A stretch of 64,000 nucleotides of DNA from Nonomuraea basaltis (GCF_005893125.1 NZ_VCJS01000048.1:1-64000), one strand, 5' to 3'. Numbered from the stretch's first letter, positions 7,927 to 16,903 are shown. A program made the numbers and translations. The notes: generated by a model not told the origin, from the letters alone.

Positions 7927-9090
7927 ATGCGAACTCAGGTCGGGATCATCGGCGCGGGCCCAGCGGGCCTGCTGCTGTCACATCTGCTCCACTTGCGCGG
8001 CATCTCCTCCGTGGTGCTGGAGAAGCGCAGCCGCGACTACGTCGAGCGGCGGGTGCGGGCCGGCGTGCTGGAACAGGGCACGGTCGAAACGCTGGTCGAG
8101 GCGGGCGTCGGGGAGCGGATGCGGCGCGAGGGCCTGCCGCACCACGGCATCGAGCTCAGGTACGGCGGCGCCGGCCACCGCATCCCGTTCGAGAAGCTCG
8201 TCCCCGGCCGGTCCATCACCGTGTACGGGCAGCAGGAGGTGGTCAAGGACCTGATCGCGGCCAGGCTCGCGGCCGGCGGCGACGTGCGGTTCGACGTCGA
8301 GGACGTGGCCGTGCACTCGCTGGAGTCCGAGCCGTACGTCACGTTCGGCGGGGAGCGGCTCGACTGCGACGTCATCGCGGGCTGCGACGGCTTCCACGGC
8401 GTGTCCAGGCCGGCCATCCCCGAGGGCGTCCTGACCGTTTTCGAGCGCGAATATCCCTTCGCCTGGCTCGGCATCCTGGCCGATGTCGAGCCGTCGTCGG
8501 AGGAGCTGATCTACACCAGGACCGATCGCGGCTTCGCGCTGCACAGCATGCGCTCACCCACTGTCAGCCGCTTCTACCTGCAGGTCCCGGCCGACACGCG
8601 GGTGGAGGAGTGGCCCGACGACCGGATCTGGGACGAGCTGCGGGCCCGGCTGGAGAGCGTGCCCGGCTTCACGCTGACCACCGGCGAGATCACGGAGAAG
8701 GGCGTCACGCCGATGCGGTCCTTCGTGGTCGAGCCCATGCAGTACGGGCGGCTCTACCTGGCCGGGGACGCCGCCCACATCGTGCCGCCCACCGGCGCCA
8801 AGGGGCTCAACCTGGCCGTGGCCGACGTCCGCGTCCTGACCGAGGCGCTGGCCGCGTACTTCGAGGGAGGGTCGACGGAGCTGCTGGACGGGTACTCCGA
8901 GGCGTGCCTGAAGCGGGTGTGGCGGGCGCAGCACTTCTCGTGGTGGATGACGATGCTGCTGCACACGTTCGAGGACGACGACGCGTACGGGCGGAAGCTC
9001 CAGCTGTCCTACCTCGACTACGTCACCTCGTCGGAGGCGGCCGCCACGACGCTGGCGGAGAACTACGTGGGGCTGCCGTACGCCACCTGA
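7927..9090 (+). CDS. pobA: 4-hydroxybenzoate 3-monooxygenase
   Basis: A 387-residue class A flavoprotein monooxygenase that converts 4-hydroxybenzoate to protocatechuate using FAD and NAD(P)H. The FAD dinucleotide fold is GAGPAG at residues 9-14. The second FAD motif is GCDGFHG at about 156-162, and the third is LAGDAAHIVPPTGAKGLNLA at about 278-297. RAGVLEQGTVE near 42-52 is characteristic of PobA. Length matches the family (about 390). Protocatechuate ring-cleavage genes are not in this window, so the product must be used elsewhere. Expression is probably set by the divergent IclR protein. Confidence 0.93.
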   Translation: MRTQVGIIGAGPAGLLLSHLLHLRGISSVVLEKRSRDYVERRVRAGVLEQGTVETLVEAGVGERMRREGLPHHGIELRYGGAGHRIPFEKLVPGRSITVYGQQEVVKDLIAARLAAGGDVRFDVEDVAVHSLESEPYVTFGGERLDCDVIAGCDGFHGVSRPAIPEGVLTVFEREYPFAWLGILADVEPSSEELIYTRTDRGFALHSMRSPTVSRFYLQVPADTRVEEWPDDRIWDELRARLESVPGFTLTTGEITEKGVTPMRSFVVEPMQYGRLYLAGDAAHIVPPTGAKGLNLAVADVRVLTEALAAYFEGGSTELLDGYSEACLKRVWRAQHFSWWMTMLLHTFEDDDAYGRKLQLSYLDYVTSSEAAATTLAENYVGLPYAT

Positions 9091-9117
9091 CCTTGGAAAA
9101 TGCTTTAAGGTTGGCTG

Positions 9118-9429
9118 GTGGTCTTCGAGGATGGATGGGCGGCTTCGCCCCTGAGGTGGTTGATGAGCGCGCTGGGCGACGACCAGCTCGCCAGGATGGA
9201 CGGCGACCCCGGGCTGGTGGCCGCCGTAGACCAGCACGCGGCGGTGCTGCGCGACGCGATCCCGCTGGATCGCGAGACCCTGGGCGACTACCTGCTGGGT
9301 TTTCTCGACGAGTTGCGCTACCGCGGTTGGATCTTCAACGGCGAGCCGGACGCGGCCGCGCTGCGGCTGACGGCGGTGTGCTGGCTGGCCCGCGAACTGG
9401 GCTACCTGAGCGACGGCCTACCCGCCTGA
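9118..9429 (+). CDS. Small conserved protein, DUF6401-like
   Basis: A 103-residue acidic, helical protein with the segments VAAVDQHAAVLRDAI and AALRLTAVCWLARELGYL. These resemble small actinobacterial proteins annotated as DUF6401; that match is from memory and moderate. No function is known. The GTG at 9118 has no clear ribosome-binding site. The stretch TTGGAA..TTTAAG just upstream could be a promoter giving a leaderless message. The 3' end is part of a 59-bp tandem duplication that includes the stop codon. Confidence 0.5.
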   Translation: MVFEDGWAASPLRWLMSALGDDQLARMDGDPGLVAAVDQHAAVLRDAIPLDRETLGDYLLGFLDELRYRGWIFNGEPDAAALRLTAVCWLARELGYLSDGLPA

Positions 9430-9484
9430 CGGCGGTGTGCTGGCCGGCCCGCGCACAGGGCTGCCCGGGCGACGGCCTGACTTG
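9367..9484. repeat. 59-bp diverged tandem duplication at a gene 3' end
   Basis: Two adjacent copies, 9367-9425 and 9426-9484. Both begin CTGACGGCGGTGTGCTGG and stay alignable to the end with roughly ten differences. The stop of the small gene lies at the junction, inside the first bases of copy 2. Because 59 is not a multiple of three, copy 2 falls in another frame and is untranslated. Confidence 0.8.
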
Positions 9485-9682
9485 CTGCCTCGCCCCGGGC
9501 CGTCGGCGAGTCGCCGCCTGACCCGCTGACGATCGGCACGCGGGCTCGGCGCGCCGGCCGGGCCTACCGGCCGAGAGGCCGCGTCGGCCCTGCCGACCGC
9601 GCCGGCCGAACGGACCTTGCCGGACGGAGATGTCCCGCGTGGCGGACCTGTTCGTGCCAGGGTCCGAGCGGGAGCGGGTGGC

Positions 9683-10510
9683 TCACTCCGGCGGCATCTC
9701 CGACCTGGGTGGCATCTCCGACCGGGGAGGCATCTCCGACCTGGGCGGCGGGCCGCCCTGGGGCGTGGTGCGGACGGGCGTCGTCTGGTCGGTCATCGCC
9801 GCGGCGTCCTCGCGCCCCCGCTGGTACGCCTCCGCATGCGCCCTGGCCTGCGGTGCCTCCTCCTCGATGCGGCCCAGCCAGCGGTCCCAGCGCTGCTGCA
9901 TCGGCCTTATGAGCCCGCCGCCGATCCCGATGGCGGCGATCGCGCCGGCGGTGGCCAGCACAGTGATCAGCACCGGAGTCGTGACGGTGGTCGCCACGCC
10001 GATCTGGTTGAGCGCGGCGATGATGCCCAATGCCCAGATGAAGACCGCCGCGGCGGTCGCCACCCAGCGGCCGTACGACAGCCCGCCCAGCGCGCCGCGA
10101 AGGATGTCGCTGACGCCCTTGGCAATGGCGCCGGCCACCACGATGATCACGACGGCGACCGCGGCCATGGGAAGCCACGCCACCACGCCGGTCAGCAGCG
10201 CCGAGATCGGGTTCGGCCCGAAGACGCTGAAGGCTATCTGCAGGGTGATCAGGATGATCGCGTAGAAGACGAGCCTGGCCAGCAGGCCGCTGGCGTCGTA
10301 CTTGCTCCGATCCAGCCAGCGGCGCACGCCGCTGCGCTCCACTGCGCGGTCGAACCCGACCCGTTCGAGGATCTTGTCGACGAGCTTCTGCAGCAACTTG
10401 GCCACGATCCATCCGATGATGAGAATCACCAGGAACGCGACCAGCCTGGGAACGAACGTCGCTATCATCCGCCAGGCGTCCTGGATGCCTTGGCCTAGGT
10501 TGATTTCCAC
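9683..10510 (-). CDS. Mechanosensitive-channel-like integral membrane protein (CmpX/TM-helix repeat type)
   Basis: A 275-residue membrane protein. At least four hydrophobic helices are visible, at about 18-38, 78-100, 108-130 and 140-165, with a further one near 175-195. The pattern of an amphipathic segment LLQKLVDKILERVGFDRAVERSGV followed by further helices is that of conserved TM-helix/small-conductance channel-like proteins. A canonical MscS beta domain is absent. After the membrane part there is a cytoplasmic tail ending in three PPRSEM repeats. The GTG start has a strong GGAGGAGG five bases upstream. It is monocistronic. The ion-channel role is inferred from family only. Confidence 0.75.
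   Translation of the reverse strand: MEINLGQGIQDAWRMIATFVPRLVAFLVILIIGWIVAKLLQKLVDKILERVGFDRAVERSGVRRWLDRSKYDASGLLARLVFYAIILITLQIAFSVFGPNPISALLTGVVAWLPMAAVAVVIIVVAGAIAKGVSDILRGALGGLSYGRWVATAAAVFIWALGIIAALNQIGVATTVTTPVLITVLATAGAIAAIGIGGGLIRPMQQRWDRWLGRIEEEAPQARAHAEAYQRGREDAAAMTDQTTPVRTTPQGGPPPRSEMPPRSEMPPRSEMPPE
9693..9746. repeat. 18-bp tandem repeat, three copies, coding
   Basis: Three 18-bp units (9693-9710, 9711-9728, 9729-9746) of the type GGCATCTCCGACCTGGGT encode the PPRSEM hexapeptide repeats at the C-terminus of the membrane protein. Unit number may vary between strains. Confidence 0.85.
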
Positions 10511-10629
10511 GGTTTCCTCCTCCGAGGAGTGAATGCAACGGCGCTACCCGTACCGAATGGGTATATGCACGCAGCGCCACCCAAAGTTCGCACTCGGCGA
10601 CATTTTGCAGAGCGGCTAGGGTGGCTGCC

Positions 10630-10807
10630 GTGCATCGCAGCCGCGTCTACGCCCTCCTGATCGACACACCCGCGGACGAGGCCGCCCAGGCGGCGCTCTT
10701 CCGGGCGGCGGCGCGTCCTGCGCGCTCCGGGCGGGCACCTGGTGTGCGTGGTGCCCGTGGCGAGCGATCGGAAGGCGTTCGAGGCCGCGGCCGGCACCTG
10801 GCCGTGA
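10630..10807 (+). pseudogene. VOC/glyoxalase-like gene remnant with internal deletion
   Basis: From the GTG at 10630 the translation HRSRVYALLIDTPADEAAQA is the typical opening of small actinobacterial VOC (glyoxalase/bleomycin-resistance fold) proteins. In a different frame, from about 10727 to a TGA at 10805-10807, PGGHLVCVVPVASDRKAFE followed by a terminal TWP is the typical end of the same family. The roughly 70-80 residues normally between them are missing and the frame has shifted. This is one gene that lost its middle. Confidence 0.6.
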
Positions 10808-10816
10808 CCTGATGGC

Positions 10817-11602
10817 TCATCGGATCGCGGCCGTCTCCCTGACCCACGGCAGCAGCAGGCGCTCGGCCAGCACCAGCGCGTAGAACAGCCCGATGCTCAT
10901 GACTCCGAGCAGCCCGATGGCCGCGAACGCCAGCGCCGTGTCCGCGCTGCCCCCGGCCTGTACGATCACGAACCCGAGCCCGGCATCCCCCGCGCTGAAC
11001 TCCCCGATCACCGCGCCGATCGACGCCAGCGGCATGGCGACCTTCAACCCCACGAAGATCTGTGGCAGGGCGCCGGGAAACCGGATCTTGACGAACGTCT
11101 GCCACCGGGGCGTGTCCAGTGATCTCGCCAGCTCCACGAGCTCCGGTGGCGTGGAGGTCAGCCCGCTCGCCACCGACAGCACGACGGGGAAGAAGCACAC
11201 CAGCAACGCCATGACGACCTTGGGCTGCTGCCCGAAACCCATCCACACGACCAGCAGCGGCGCCAGGGCCACCTTGGGGACCGCGTTGAAGGCCACCAGC
11301 AGCGGATAGAACATGAGCTCCACGACCCGCCAGGCCGCGATCGCCATGCCGATCACCAGCCCGCAGCACACTGAGAGGGCGAAGCCCACCACGGTCTCAC
11401 CCAGCGTGATGGACGCCTGCTCCAGCAGGTAGCCGGGGATCCGCAGGAAGGCCGCGACCACGTCCGCCGGCGAGGGCAGGATGATCTCCGGGATCGCGAA
11501 CGCCGACACCACCAGCGCCCACCCGCCCAGCGCGACGGCCAGGCCCAGCGTGGACCACCCCGCCACGGCCGCCGAGCCCCGGCCCCGCGTCCCTGCGTCC
11601 AC
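10817..11602 (-). CDS. ABC transporter permease (SsuC/TauC/NrtB family)
   Basis: A 261-residue inner-membrane permease with about six transmembrane helices. The EAA loop reads ARSLDTPRWQTFVKIRFPGALPQIFVGLKVA (about 145-175), where it contacts the ATPase. The family imports sulfonates, taurine, nitrate or pyrimidine precursors. It lies downstream of the solute-binding protein on the same strand, while the ATPase gene is divergent. The GTG start has only a distant AAGGG. The 45-bp gap upstream consists of a tandem copy of the end of the binding-protein gene. The substrate is unknown. Confidence 0.85.
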   Translation of the reverse strand: MDAGTRGRGSAAVAGWSTLGLAVALGGWALVVSAFAIPEIILPSPADVVAAFLRIPGYLLEQASITLGETVVGFALSVCCGLVIGMAIAAWRVVELMFYPLLVAFNAVPKVALAPLLVVWMGFGQQPKVVMALLVCFFPVVLSVASGLTSTPPELVELARSLDTPRWQTFVKIRFPGALPQIFVGLKVAMPLASIGAVIGEFSAGDAGLGFVIVQAGGSADTALAFAAIGLLGVMSIGLFYALVLAERLLLPWVRETAAIR

Positions 11603-11680
11603 GGCCGCTCAGCCCTTCGGCGCCAGGCCGGACACGTCCATGGCCGCTCAGCTCTTCGGCGTCAGGTCGAACGACACCAC
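11603..11680. repeat. 39-bp tandem duplication of the binding-protein gene end
   Basis: Positions 11603-11641 and 11642-11680 align along their length (GGCCGCTCAGC.CTTCGGCG.CAGG in both). The right copy holds the last codons and stop of the solute-binding gene. The left copy fills the gap to the permease start and repeats the stop in frame. Confidence 0.7.
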
Positions 11681-12682
11681 CGACTCCGGCGTCACGTCGT
11701 TGGTGAACGCCCCGGCCTCCCGTAGCACGGAGATGGCCCGCGCGACCCGCTCCCGGTCCATGGCTCCGATCGGCGTGCCGCTCCCGGACGCGCGGACGTA
11801 CGGCGCCATCAGCGTCAACTCCGCGGCGGCCGCGTCCACGTTCTGGGTGGGATGGTGCTTCACCAGCAGCTCCGCCGCCTCGCGCGGATGGTCCGCCGCG
11901 TACGCCAGCCCCTTGAGCAGCGCGCCGGTGAACCGCTTGACCAGGTCCGGCTTCTGGGTCGCGAGCGTGGACGTGGTCGACAGGCCCAAGCCGTACAGGT
12001 CGGTGATGACGTCGCCGAACGGCAGGACGGTGACCTCCTTGCCCTTGGCGGCGTTCTGCACGGTGGGCCGGCCCACCACGTACTGGCCGATGGCGTCGAC
12101 CTGGCCCGAGGCAAGGTTGGCGCCCAGCTGGGCGGGCTCCAGGCTGACCATCTTGACCTTCGCCGGGTCCACTCCGGTGAGCTTGGCGTACGTCGGGAAC
12201 ATGGCGGTGATCACCGAGCCCGGCGCGTCCCCGAAGGTCTTGCCCTCGAGATCTCCGGGCTTGCTGATGCCGCTGCCGGCGAGCGTCATGATCGCGGCCA
12301 GCGTCTGCTGGTGGATCGCCGCCACCGTGGTGACGCCGGCAGTCTTGCCGCCGGCCGCGCTGATCAGCGTGTACGTGAAGTCGATGGGCGCGAAGTGGGC
12401 CCGGTTGCCGGCGAGCGCGGCCAGGTTCTTGCCGCTGCCCTGGCCGGGCTGCACGGCGACCGAGATCCCGGCCTCGCGGAAGTAGCCCTTCTCCTGGGCG
12501 ACGTAGACGTACGCCTCACGGCCGAAGGTGCCGAACGCGGTCAGGTACGTGACCTGGTCGGCCTCCGCCCGGGCCTCCGGCGGCTCCTGGGCACCCGAAC
12601 CGCAGCCGGCGGGGAGGGCGATCGTCAGGGCGAGGGCCATGACCGTGATGGTGCGAGGCAGTCTCCTCATGACACCGATCAT
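11648..12682 (-). CDS. ABC transporter substrate-binding lipoprotein (NMT1/SsuA-like)
   Basis: A protein of about 344 residues with a lipoprotein signal (basic MRRLPRT, hydrophobic stretch, then PAGCGSG with the lipidated Cys). The mature part is an NMT1/THI5-like periplasmic-binding fold: YLTAFGTFGREAYVYVAQEKGYF and GISVAVQPGQGSGKNLAAL form the first lobe, and DLEGKTFGDAPGS the hinge strand. This family binds sulfonates, nitrate, or thiamine/pyrimidine precursors. A start four codons later (12670) is equally possible; neither has a good ribosome-binding site. It is divergent from the ATPase gene (82 bp apart), so all three importer parts can be driven from one region. Confidence 0.85.
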   Translation of the reverse strand: MIGVMRRLPRTITVMALALTIALPAGCGSGAQEPPEARAEADQVTYLTAFGTFGREAYVYVAQEKGYFREAGISVAVQPGQGSGKNLAALAGNRAHFAPIDFTYTLISAAGGKTAGVTTVAAIHQQTLAAIMTLAGSGISKPGDLEGKTFGDAPGSVITAMFPTYAKLTGVDPAKVKMVSLEPAQLGANLASGQVDAIGQYVVGRPTVQNAAKGKEVTVLPFGDVITDLYGLGLSTTSTLATQKPDLVKRFTGALLKGLAYAADHPREAAELLVKHHPTQNVDAAAAELTLMAPYVRASGSGTPIGAMDRERVARAISVLREAGAFTNDVTPESVVSFDLTPKS

Positions 12683-12764
12683 GACTGCCGGATGATAACG
12701 GTCAATAGCCATCCTGACGGATCCCGTGGTTCTCTCTTACGATCGAGGCCAGGGAGGTCGCCAG

Positions 12765-13526
12765 GTGATCCGGCTGCGTGGGGTGTCCCAGGTGTTCGGC
12801 GGGCGCCGGGGAGCGGTGGAGGCGCTGCGCGACGTCGATCTCGACGTGGCCGAGCGGGAGTTCGTGGCGGTCGTGGGGCGTTCGGGCTGCGGGAAGTCCA
12901 CTCTGCTGCGGCTGATTGCGGGGCTGCTGAGGTGCTCGTCGGGGGAGGTCAGCGTCGGGGGAGACCCGGTGACCAAGCCGCGGCGCGACGTCGCGATCAT
13001 GTTCCAGCGACCGGCCCTGCTGCCCTGGCGCACCGTGCTCGACAACGTGCTGCTGCCGGTCGAGGTGTTCGGCTGGCCCCGCGCCGAGCACCGCGCCCGC
13101 GCTTCCGAGCTGCTGGAGCTGGTCGGCCTGGAGGGATTCCACCGGCGCCTGCCGCACGAGCTGTCGGGCGGGATGCAGCAGCGGGTGGCCCTGTGCCGGG
13201 CGCTGATCCAGCGGCCGCGCGTGATGCTGATGGACGAGCCGTTCTCCGCCCTCGACGCGCTGACCCGCGAGGAGCTGTCGGTCGAGCTCCAGCACATCCA
13301 CATGGAGCATGCGGCCACGGTCGTGCTCGTCACCCACTCGATCGAGGAGGCGGTGCTGCTTGCCGACCGGGTCGTGGTGCTCACCCCGCGCCCGGGGCGG
13401 ATCCTCACCGTCGTGGACGTCGGCATTCCCCGGCCGCGCACGCTCGGGCGGGGCGCGCACCGGGCGGACCTGGCCCGCTGCTCGGCCGAGCTGCACGAGG
13501 TGCTCGGCACCGGCTCTCACCGGTAG
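12765..13526 (+). CDS. ABC transporter ATP-binding protein (SsuB/TauB family)
   Basis: A 253-residue ATPase. Walker A is GRSGCGKS (about 38-45), the Q-loop is in IMFQRPALLPWRTVLDNV, the signature is LSGGMQQR (about 131-138), Walker B is VMLMDEPF and the switch His is in LVTHSIEEAV. The Pro-Trp-Arg after the Q-loop is typical of the nitrate/sulfonate/taurine group. The GTG at 12765 was chosen because AGGGAGG precedes it by seven bases; a longer in-frame reading lacks this. It energises the divergently encoded permease and binding protein. Confidence 0.9.
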   Translation: MIRLRGVSQVFGGRRGAVEALRDVDLDVAEREFVAVVGRSGCGKSTLLRLIAGLLRCSSGEVSVGGDPVTKPRRDVAIMFQRPALLPWRTVLDNVLLPVEVFGWPRAEHRARASELLELVGLEGFHRRLPHELSGGMQQRVALCRALIQRPRVMLMDEPFSALDALTREELSVELQHIHMEHAATVVLVTHSIEEAVLLADRVVVLTPRPGRILTVVDVGIPRPRTLGRGAHRADLARCSAELHEVLGTGSHR

Positions 13527-13765
13527 GCATCCCCGGAGTCGACCTGAGCTCCTTCTCGTGAGCCGGCTGAAGTGTCCTATCAATTGCCGCCCTCCTTTCG
13601 CGCCGAGAAGGCGCAATAGGCCGCGATTCCTTGCCGCATTTTCGGACTGCCTGAATTCGGCCATACGGAGCGAAATGGCGAGCGCTGGTTCCCGAACGTG
13701 TGTTTCTGTCTCCGTTGCCGCTCGATAAGGTGAAGCCCTGCCATTCCGTATGCGAAAGGGCGACG

Positions 13766-14965
13766 ATGATCGAGACATTGTTCGATCAGGACTATTTGCG
13801 TGACCCGCATCCAGTCTTCGCACGACTCCGCGCAGAACGGCCCGTCTTCCGCACCGCCACCCCGCAAGGCGTACGGGTCTGGGTGGTGAGCCGCTACGAG
13901 GACGTCAAGGCGGCATGCACCGATCCGCGCCTCAGCAAGGACTTCACGAACAATCCGCATCTGATCAAGGCGAACGAGCTGGAGGGCGGCGACAGCAGCG
14001 GCTACGAAGCCGTGGTGCCGCACAACATGCTCTTCGTCGACCCACCCGACCACGCACGGCTACGCCGGCTCGTGGGAAAGGTGTTCACCTCCGGCCGCGT
14101 CCAGGCACTGCGTCCCCGCATCGAGCACATCAGCTCCGGTCTCCTCGACAAGGTGGGAGCGGAGTTCGACCTGCTGCGCGACTACGCCACGCCCCTGCCC
14201 GCCATGGTGATCGGCGAGCTGCTCGGCATCCCGGAGAACGACTGGCCGCAACTCATCAAATGGTCCAACACCACCATCGAGGGCGCCGTGCTGGACCCCC
14301 AGGAGGTCGTACAGGCCGCCACCGATTTCACCGCCTACCTCGCCGAGCTCTGCGAGGCCAGGCGGGCCGAGCCGGCCGGCGACCTGCTCAGCGCCATGGT
14401 GCAGGCCCAGGACGAGGCGGGTGCGCTGAGCCGGAGAGAGCTCGTCGACACCGCGTTCCTGCTCACGGTCGCCGGCCACGAGACGACCGTGCACCTGATC
14501 TGCAACGGCATGCTCGCGCTCCTGCGCCATCCGGAGCAGTTCGCCAAGCTTCGCGAAGATCCGGGGTCGCTGCCGGCCGCGATCGAGGAGTTCCTGCGCT
14601 TCGATGGGCCGGTCAGCACGTCCACCCTCAGGTTCACCACCGAGCCCGTCACCATCGGTGGTGTGGAGATCCCGGAGGGCCAGCTCGTGCTCGTGTCCTT
14701 CCTGTCCGCCAACCGGGACGCGGCGCAGTTCGCCGACCCCGATCGCTTCGACGTCACCCGGGCTCCGGGACAGCACGTCGCGTTCGGCCACGGAATCCAC
14801 TACTGCCTGGGCGCCCCCCTGGCCAGGACCGAAGGCGTGGTCGCCTTCGGCCACTTGCTCCAGCGCTTCCCCGGCCTCCAGCTCGCCGTCCCCGAGGGGC
14901 GGCTCACCCGGCGTCCGGGCCTGCTCATGCACGGGCTGACCAGCCTTCCCGTACGGAGCTCCTGA
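13766..14965 (+). CDS. Cytochrome P450
   Basis: A 399-residue bacterial class I P450 needing ferredoxin partners, which are not adjacent. The I-helix oxygen motif is AGHETT (about 235-240), the ExxR motif EEFLR is near 276, and the heme-binding loop FGHGIHYCLGAPLAR (about 338-352) carries the Cys thiolate ligand. The N-terminus is soluble with no membrane anchor. It resembles the CYP105/107-type P450s of actinomycetes, often used in natural-product tailoring or xenobiotic oxidation. No biosynthetic genes flank it, so the substrate is open. AAAGGG lies before the ATG. Confidence 0.92.
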   Translation: MIETLFDQDYLRDPHPVFARLRAERPVFRTATPQGVRVWVVSRYEDVKAACTDPRLSKDFTNNPHLIKANELEGGDSSGYEAVVPHNMLFVDPPDHARLRRLVGKVFTSGRVQALRPRIEHISSGLLDKVGAEFDLLRDYATPLPAMVIGELLGIPENDWPQLIKWSNTTIEGAVLDPQEVVQAATDFTAYLAELCEARRAEPAGDLLSAMVQAQDEAGALSRRELVDTAFLLTVAGHETTVHLICNGMLALLRHPEQFAKLREDPGSLPAAIEEFLRFDGPVSTSTLRFTTEPVTIGGVEIPEGQLVLVSFLSANRDAAQFADPDRFDVTRAPGQHVAFGHGIHYCLGAPLARTEGVVAFGHLLQRFPGLQLAVPEGRLTRRPGLLMHGLTSLPVRSS

Positions 14966-14976
14966 AGATCTTGTGT

Positions 14977-15008
14977 CCTGGCCCCGTTCTTCCCTGAACG
15001 GGGCCAGG
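14977..15008. terminator. Hairpin terminator between convergent genes
   Basis: A perfect 13-bp stem (CCTGGCCCCGTTC, loop TTCCCT, GAACGGGGCCAGG) starts just after the P450 stop and serves convergent genes. There is no long T run, as is usual for actinobacterial hairpin terminators. Confidence 0.75.
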
Positions 15009-15124
15009 GTCCTGATCGTTGGTGCTCCTTCGCCCGGCTTATCTCACCGTCACGAACGCCTTCGCCGCGCTGCGACCGCCCCGCGAGGCAGGGCGTCGGC
15101 TGCTCGTCCGCTCGGTCTCCTCGC

Positions 15125-16903
15125 TCACCCGGTGATCAGCTTCTCGGCTGGGATGATCTGGCGGGGGAGGGTGGGGCTGGACCAGTGGAGCTGGGCGATG
15201 GCGTCGTACCCGTTGTCGTAGAACTCCATCCTGATGTCGTGCGCCCCCGCGGTGAGCGCGACCTCGCCGCTGTCGTCGCGCTTGGAGTGGTCCGTCCAGT
15301 TGTCGACGACCAGCGAGCCGTCCACCCAGAGCCGGACGCCGTCGTCGCTCGTGGTGATGAAGGTGTACGTTTCCGCCCGATCGGCGATCACCTTCCCCGT
15401 CCAGCGCACGCTGAAGGTGTCGGGGGACACCGCCGGGTCCGGTGCGTTCGCGCCCCAGTCGAAGTTCACGCCGGGGTCGACCCGGGTGAGCTTGGGAGCG
15501 GTCAGATCGGCGTTGTCGAAGTAGGTCGCGGACAGGCCCTGCTGGTCGATCACCAGGGTGGTGGCCGAGCCGGGCGGGAGGGTGACGGTGGCGGTGCCGT
15601 TCGCGACGGCGGCGGTGCCGGCGCGGTGCGGGGCCCACTCCGTGGCGGTGCTCTGCCAGATCGCGGCCGTGCCCGCGGTCAGGCCGGTGAAGGCGAGGGT
15701 GGTGTCGAGCGGCTCGGCACCCACGTTGACGAGAACGACGTTCTTGACCGCGTCTGAGGCGAACACGTGCAGCCGGTCGTCGTCGGCCGTCGCCTCCACC
15801 ATGGTGCTGCCGAACGGCCTGAACAGGCCTTCGCCGGTGAACATGCCGATCCCGTGATAGATGGGCAGCGGTTCGCTGCGCGGCACGCCGCCTTCGCCCT
15901 TTTCGCTGGTCAGGCCGAGCTGGCCGTTCTTGTCGCCGTACTGGTAGGCGGCGGCTCCCGCGTGCAGCATCTGGCCGAGCGCCGCCGCGCTCCAGATGGT
16001 GTTGAAATGGGTCAGCGTACGGTGGCCGTCGGTGTCCCGGTGGTCGGAGTTGAACTCCCCGATCTGAATGTCGATCTTCCGGCCCAGCACGGACTCGGCG
16101 AGGGCGCCGACCTCCTTCAGGTCGGTCTCGTAGCCGCGGACGACGTCGCCGAGCAGGTACTCGTCGGTGACCTCCTCATCGCCGTTGCCGTAGTCGTGGT
16201 AGTCGAGGAAGTCGACCCGATCGCGCGAGCCCTCCAGGAACGTCTTGATGTAGGGAAGGTCGTTCCAGGCCGTGGCGGGGCCGCCGGCCTTCACCGCCGC
16301 GTCCTTCGCGCGGAGAGCGTCGGTGATCAGGTTGAACCGCCTGCTGTACTCCGATGCCGACATTTCCGGCTTCTCCGGCGTGCAGGTGCAGTTGAGCTCG
16401 TTGCCGAGGATGAACCGCCGTACCGGCTCACCTGTGGCGGCGAAGTGCTCGTAGAGGGCCACCGCGTCGTCGCGGTTCACCTCGGCGGTCTGGCGGGCGT
16501 CCACCTGGAGGATGACGACCGGTTCGGCGCCCAGGTCGCGGATGGCCGCGATCCAGGCGTCGCCCGAGACGGTCGTGTCGCACTTGTAGCCGCCGCAGAT
16601 GATCGGGCCGGCATGGTTTCCCGGCTCCTGGTAGTGCAGCTCTATGCGGATCCGGCCCGCCTTCAGGTTGCGCAGGTGCTCGCGGTGCCGAGGGTCGTTG
16701 GTGATGTACGAGCCCTCGCCGTACCCCGTGATGCCGATGCCGTAGTCGGCGGGGGACAGCGTGCGAATCGTCCGGGTGAAGTCCACCGAGACGGTCGTGG
16801 CCGCGGCAGCCCGCGCCGGTGCGCCGGTCGGCCAGAGCGCCACGGTGGCGGCCAGACCGGCCGCGAGAGCGGCATGGAGCGCGCGACGCGCTAATAAAGT
16901 CAT
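15125..16903 (-). CDS. Secreted TIM-barrel glycosidase (clan GH-A-like) with PA14 domain
   Basis: A 592-residue secreted protein. Residues 1 to about 33 are a signal peptide ending around PARAAAA. The catalytic TIM barrel follows. FILGNELNCTC (about 167-177) carries the Asn-Glu acid/base pair of clan GH-A, and IDIQIGEFNSD (about 276-286) the likely nucleophile Glu. A beta-sandwich region follows (about 370-460), then a C-terminal PA14 domain (about 465-592, with SVRWTGKV, DDGVRLWVDG and HDIRMEFYDN), which often binds or shapes carbohydrate specificity. The exact GH family and substrate cannot be named; GH39-, GH51- and GH30-like enzymes share this layout. AGGAGA precedes the ATG. Confidence 0.75.
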   Translation of the reverse strand: MTLLARRALHAALAAGLAATVALWPTGAPARAAAATTVSVDFTRTIRTLSPADYGIGITGYGEGSYITNDPRHREHLRNLKAGRIRIELHYQEPGNHAGPIICGGYKCDTTVSGDAWIAAIRDLGAEPVVILQVDARQTAEVNRDDAVALYEHFAATGEPVRRFILGNELNCTCTPEKPEMSASEYSRRFNLITDALRAKDAAVKAGGPATAWNDLPYIKTFLEGSRDRVDFLDYHDYGNGDEEVTDEYLLGDVVRGYETDLKEVGALAESVLGRKIDIQIGEFNSDHRDTDGHRTLTHFNTIWSAAALGQMLHAGAAAYQYGDKNGQLGLTSEKGEGGVPRSEPLPIYHGIGMFTGEGLFRPFGSTMVEATADDDRLHVFASDAVKNVVLVNVGAEPLDTTLAFTGLTAGTAAIWQSTATEWAPHRAGTAAVANGTATVTLPPGSATTLVIDQQGLSATYFDNADLTAPKLTRVDPGVNFDWGANAPDPAVSPDTFSVRWTGKVIADRAETYTFITTSDDGVRLWVDGSLVVDNWTDHSKRDDSGEVALTAGAHDIRMEFYDNGYDAIAQLHWSSPTLPRQIIPAEKLITG

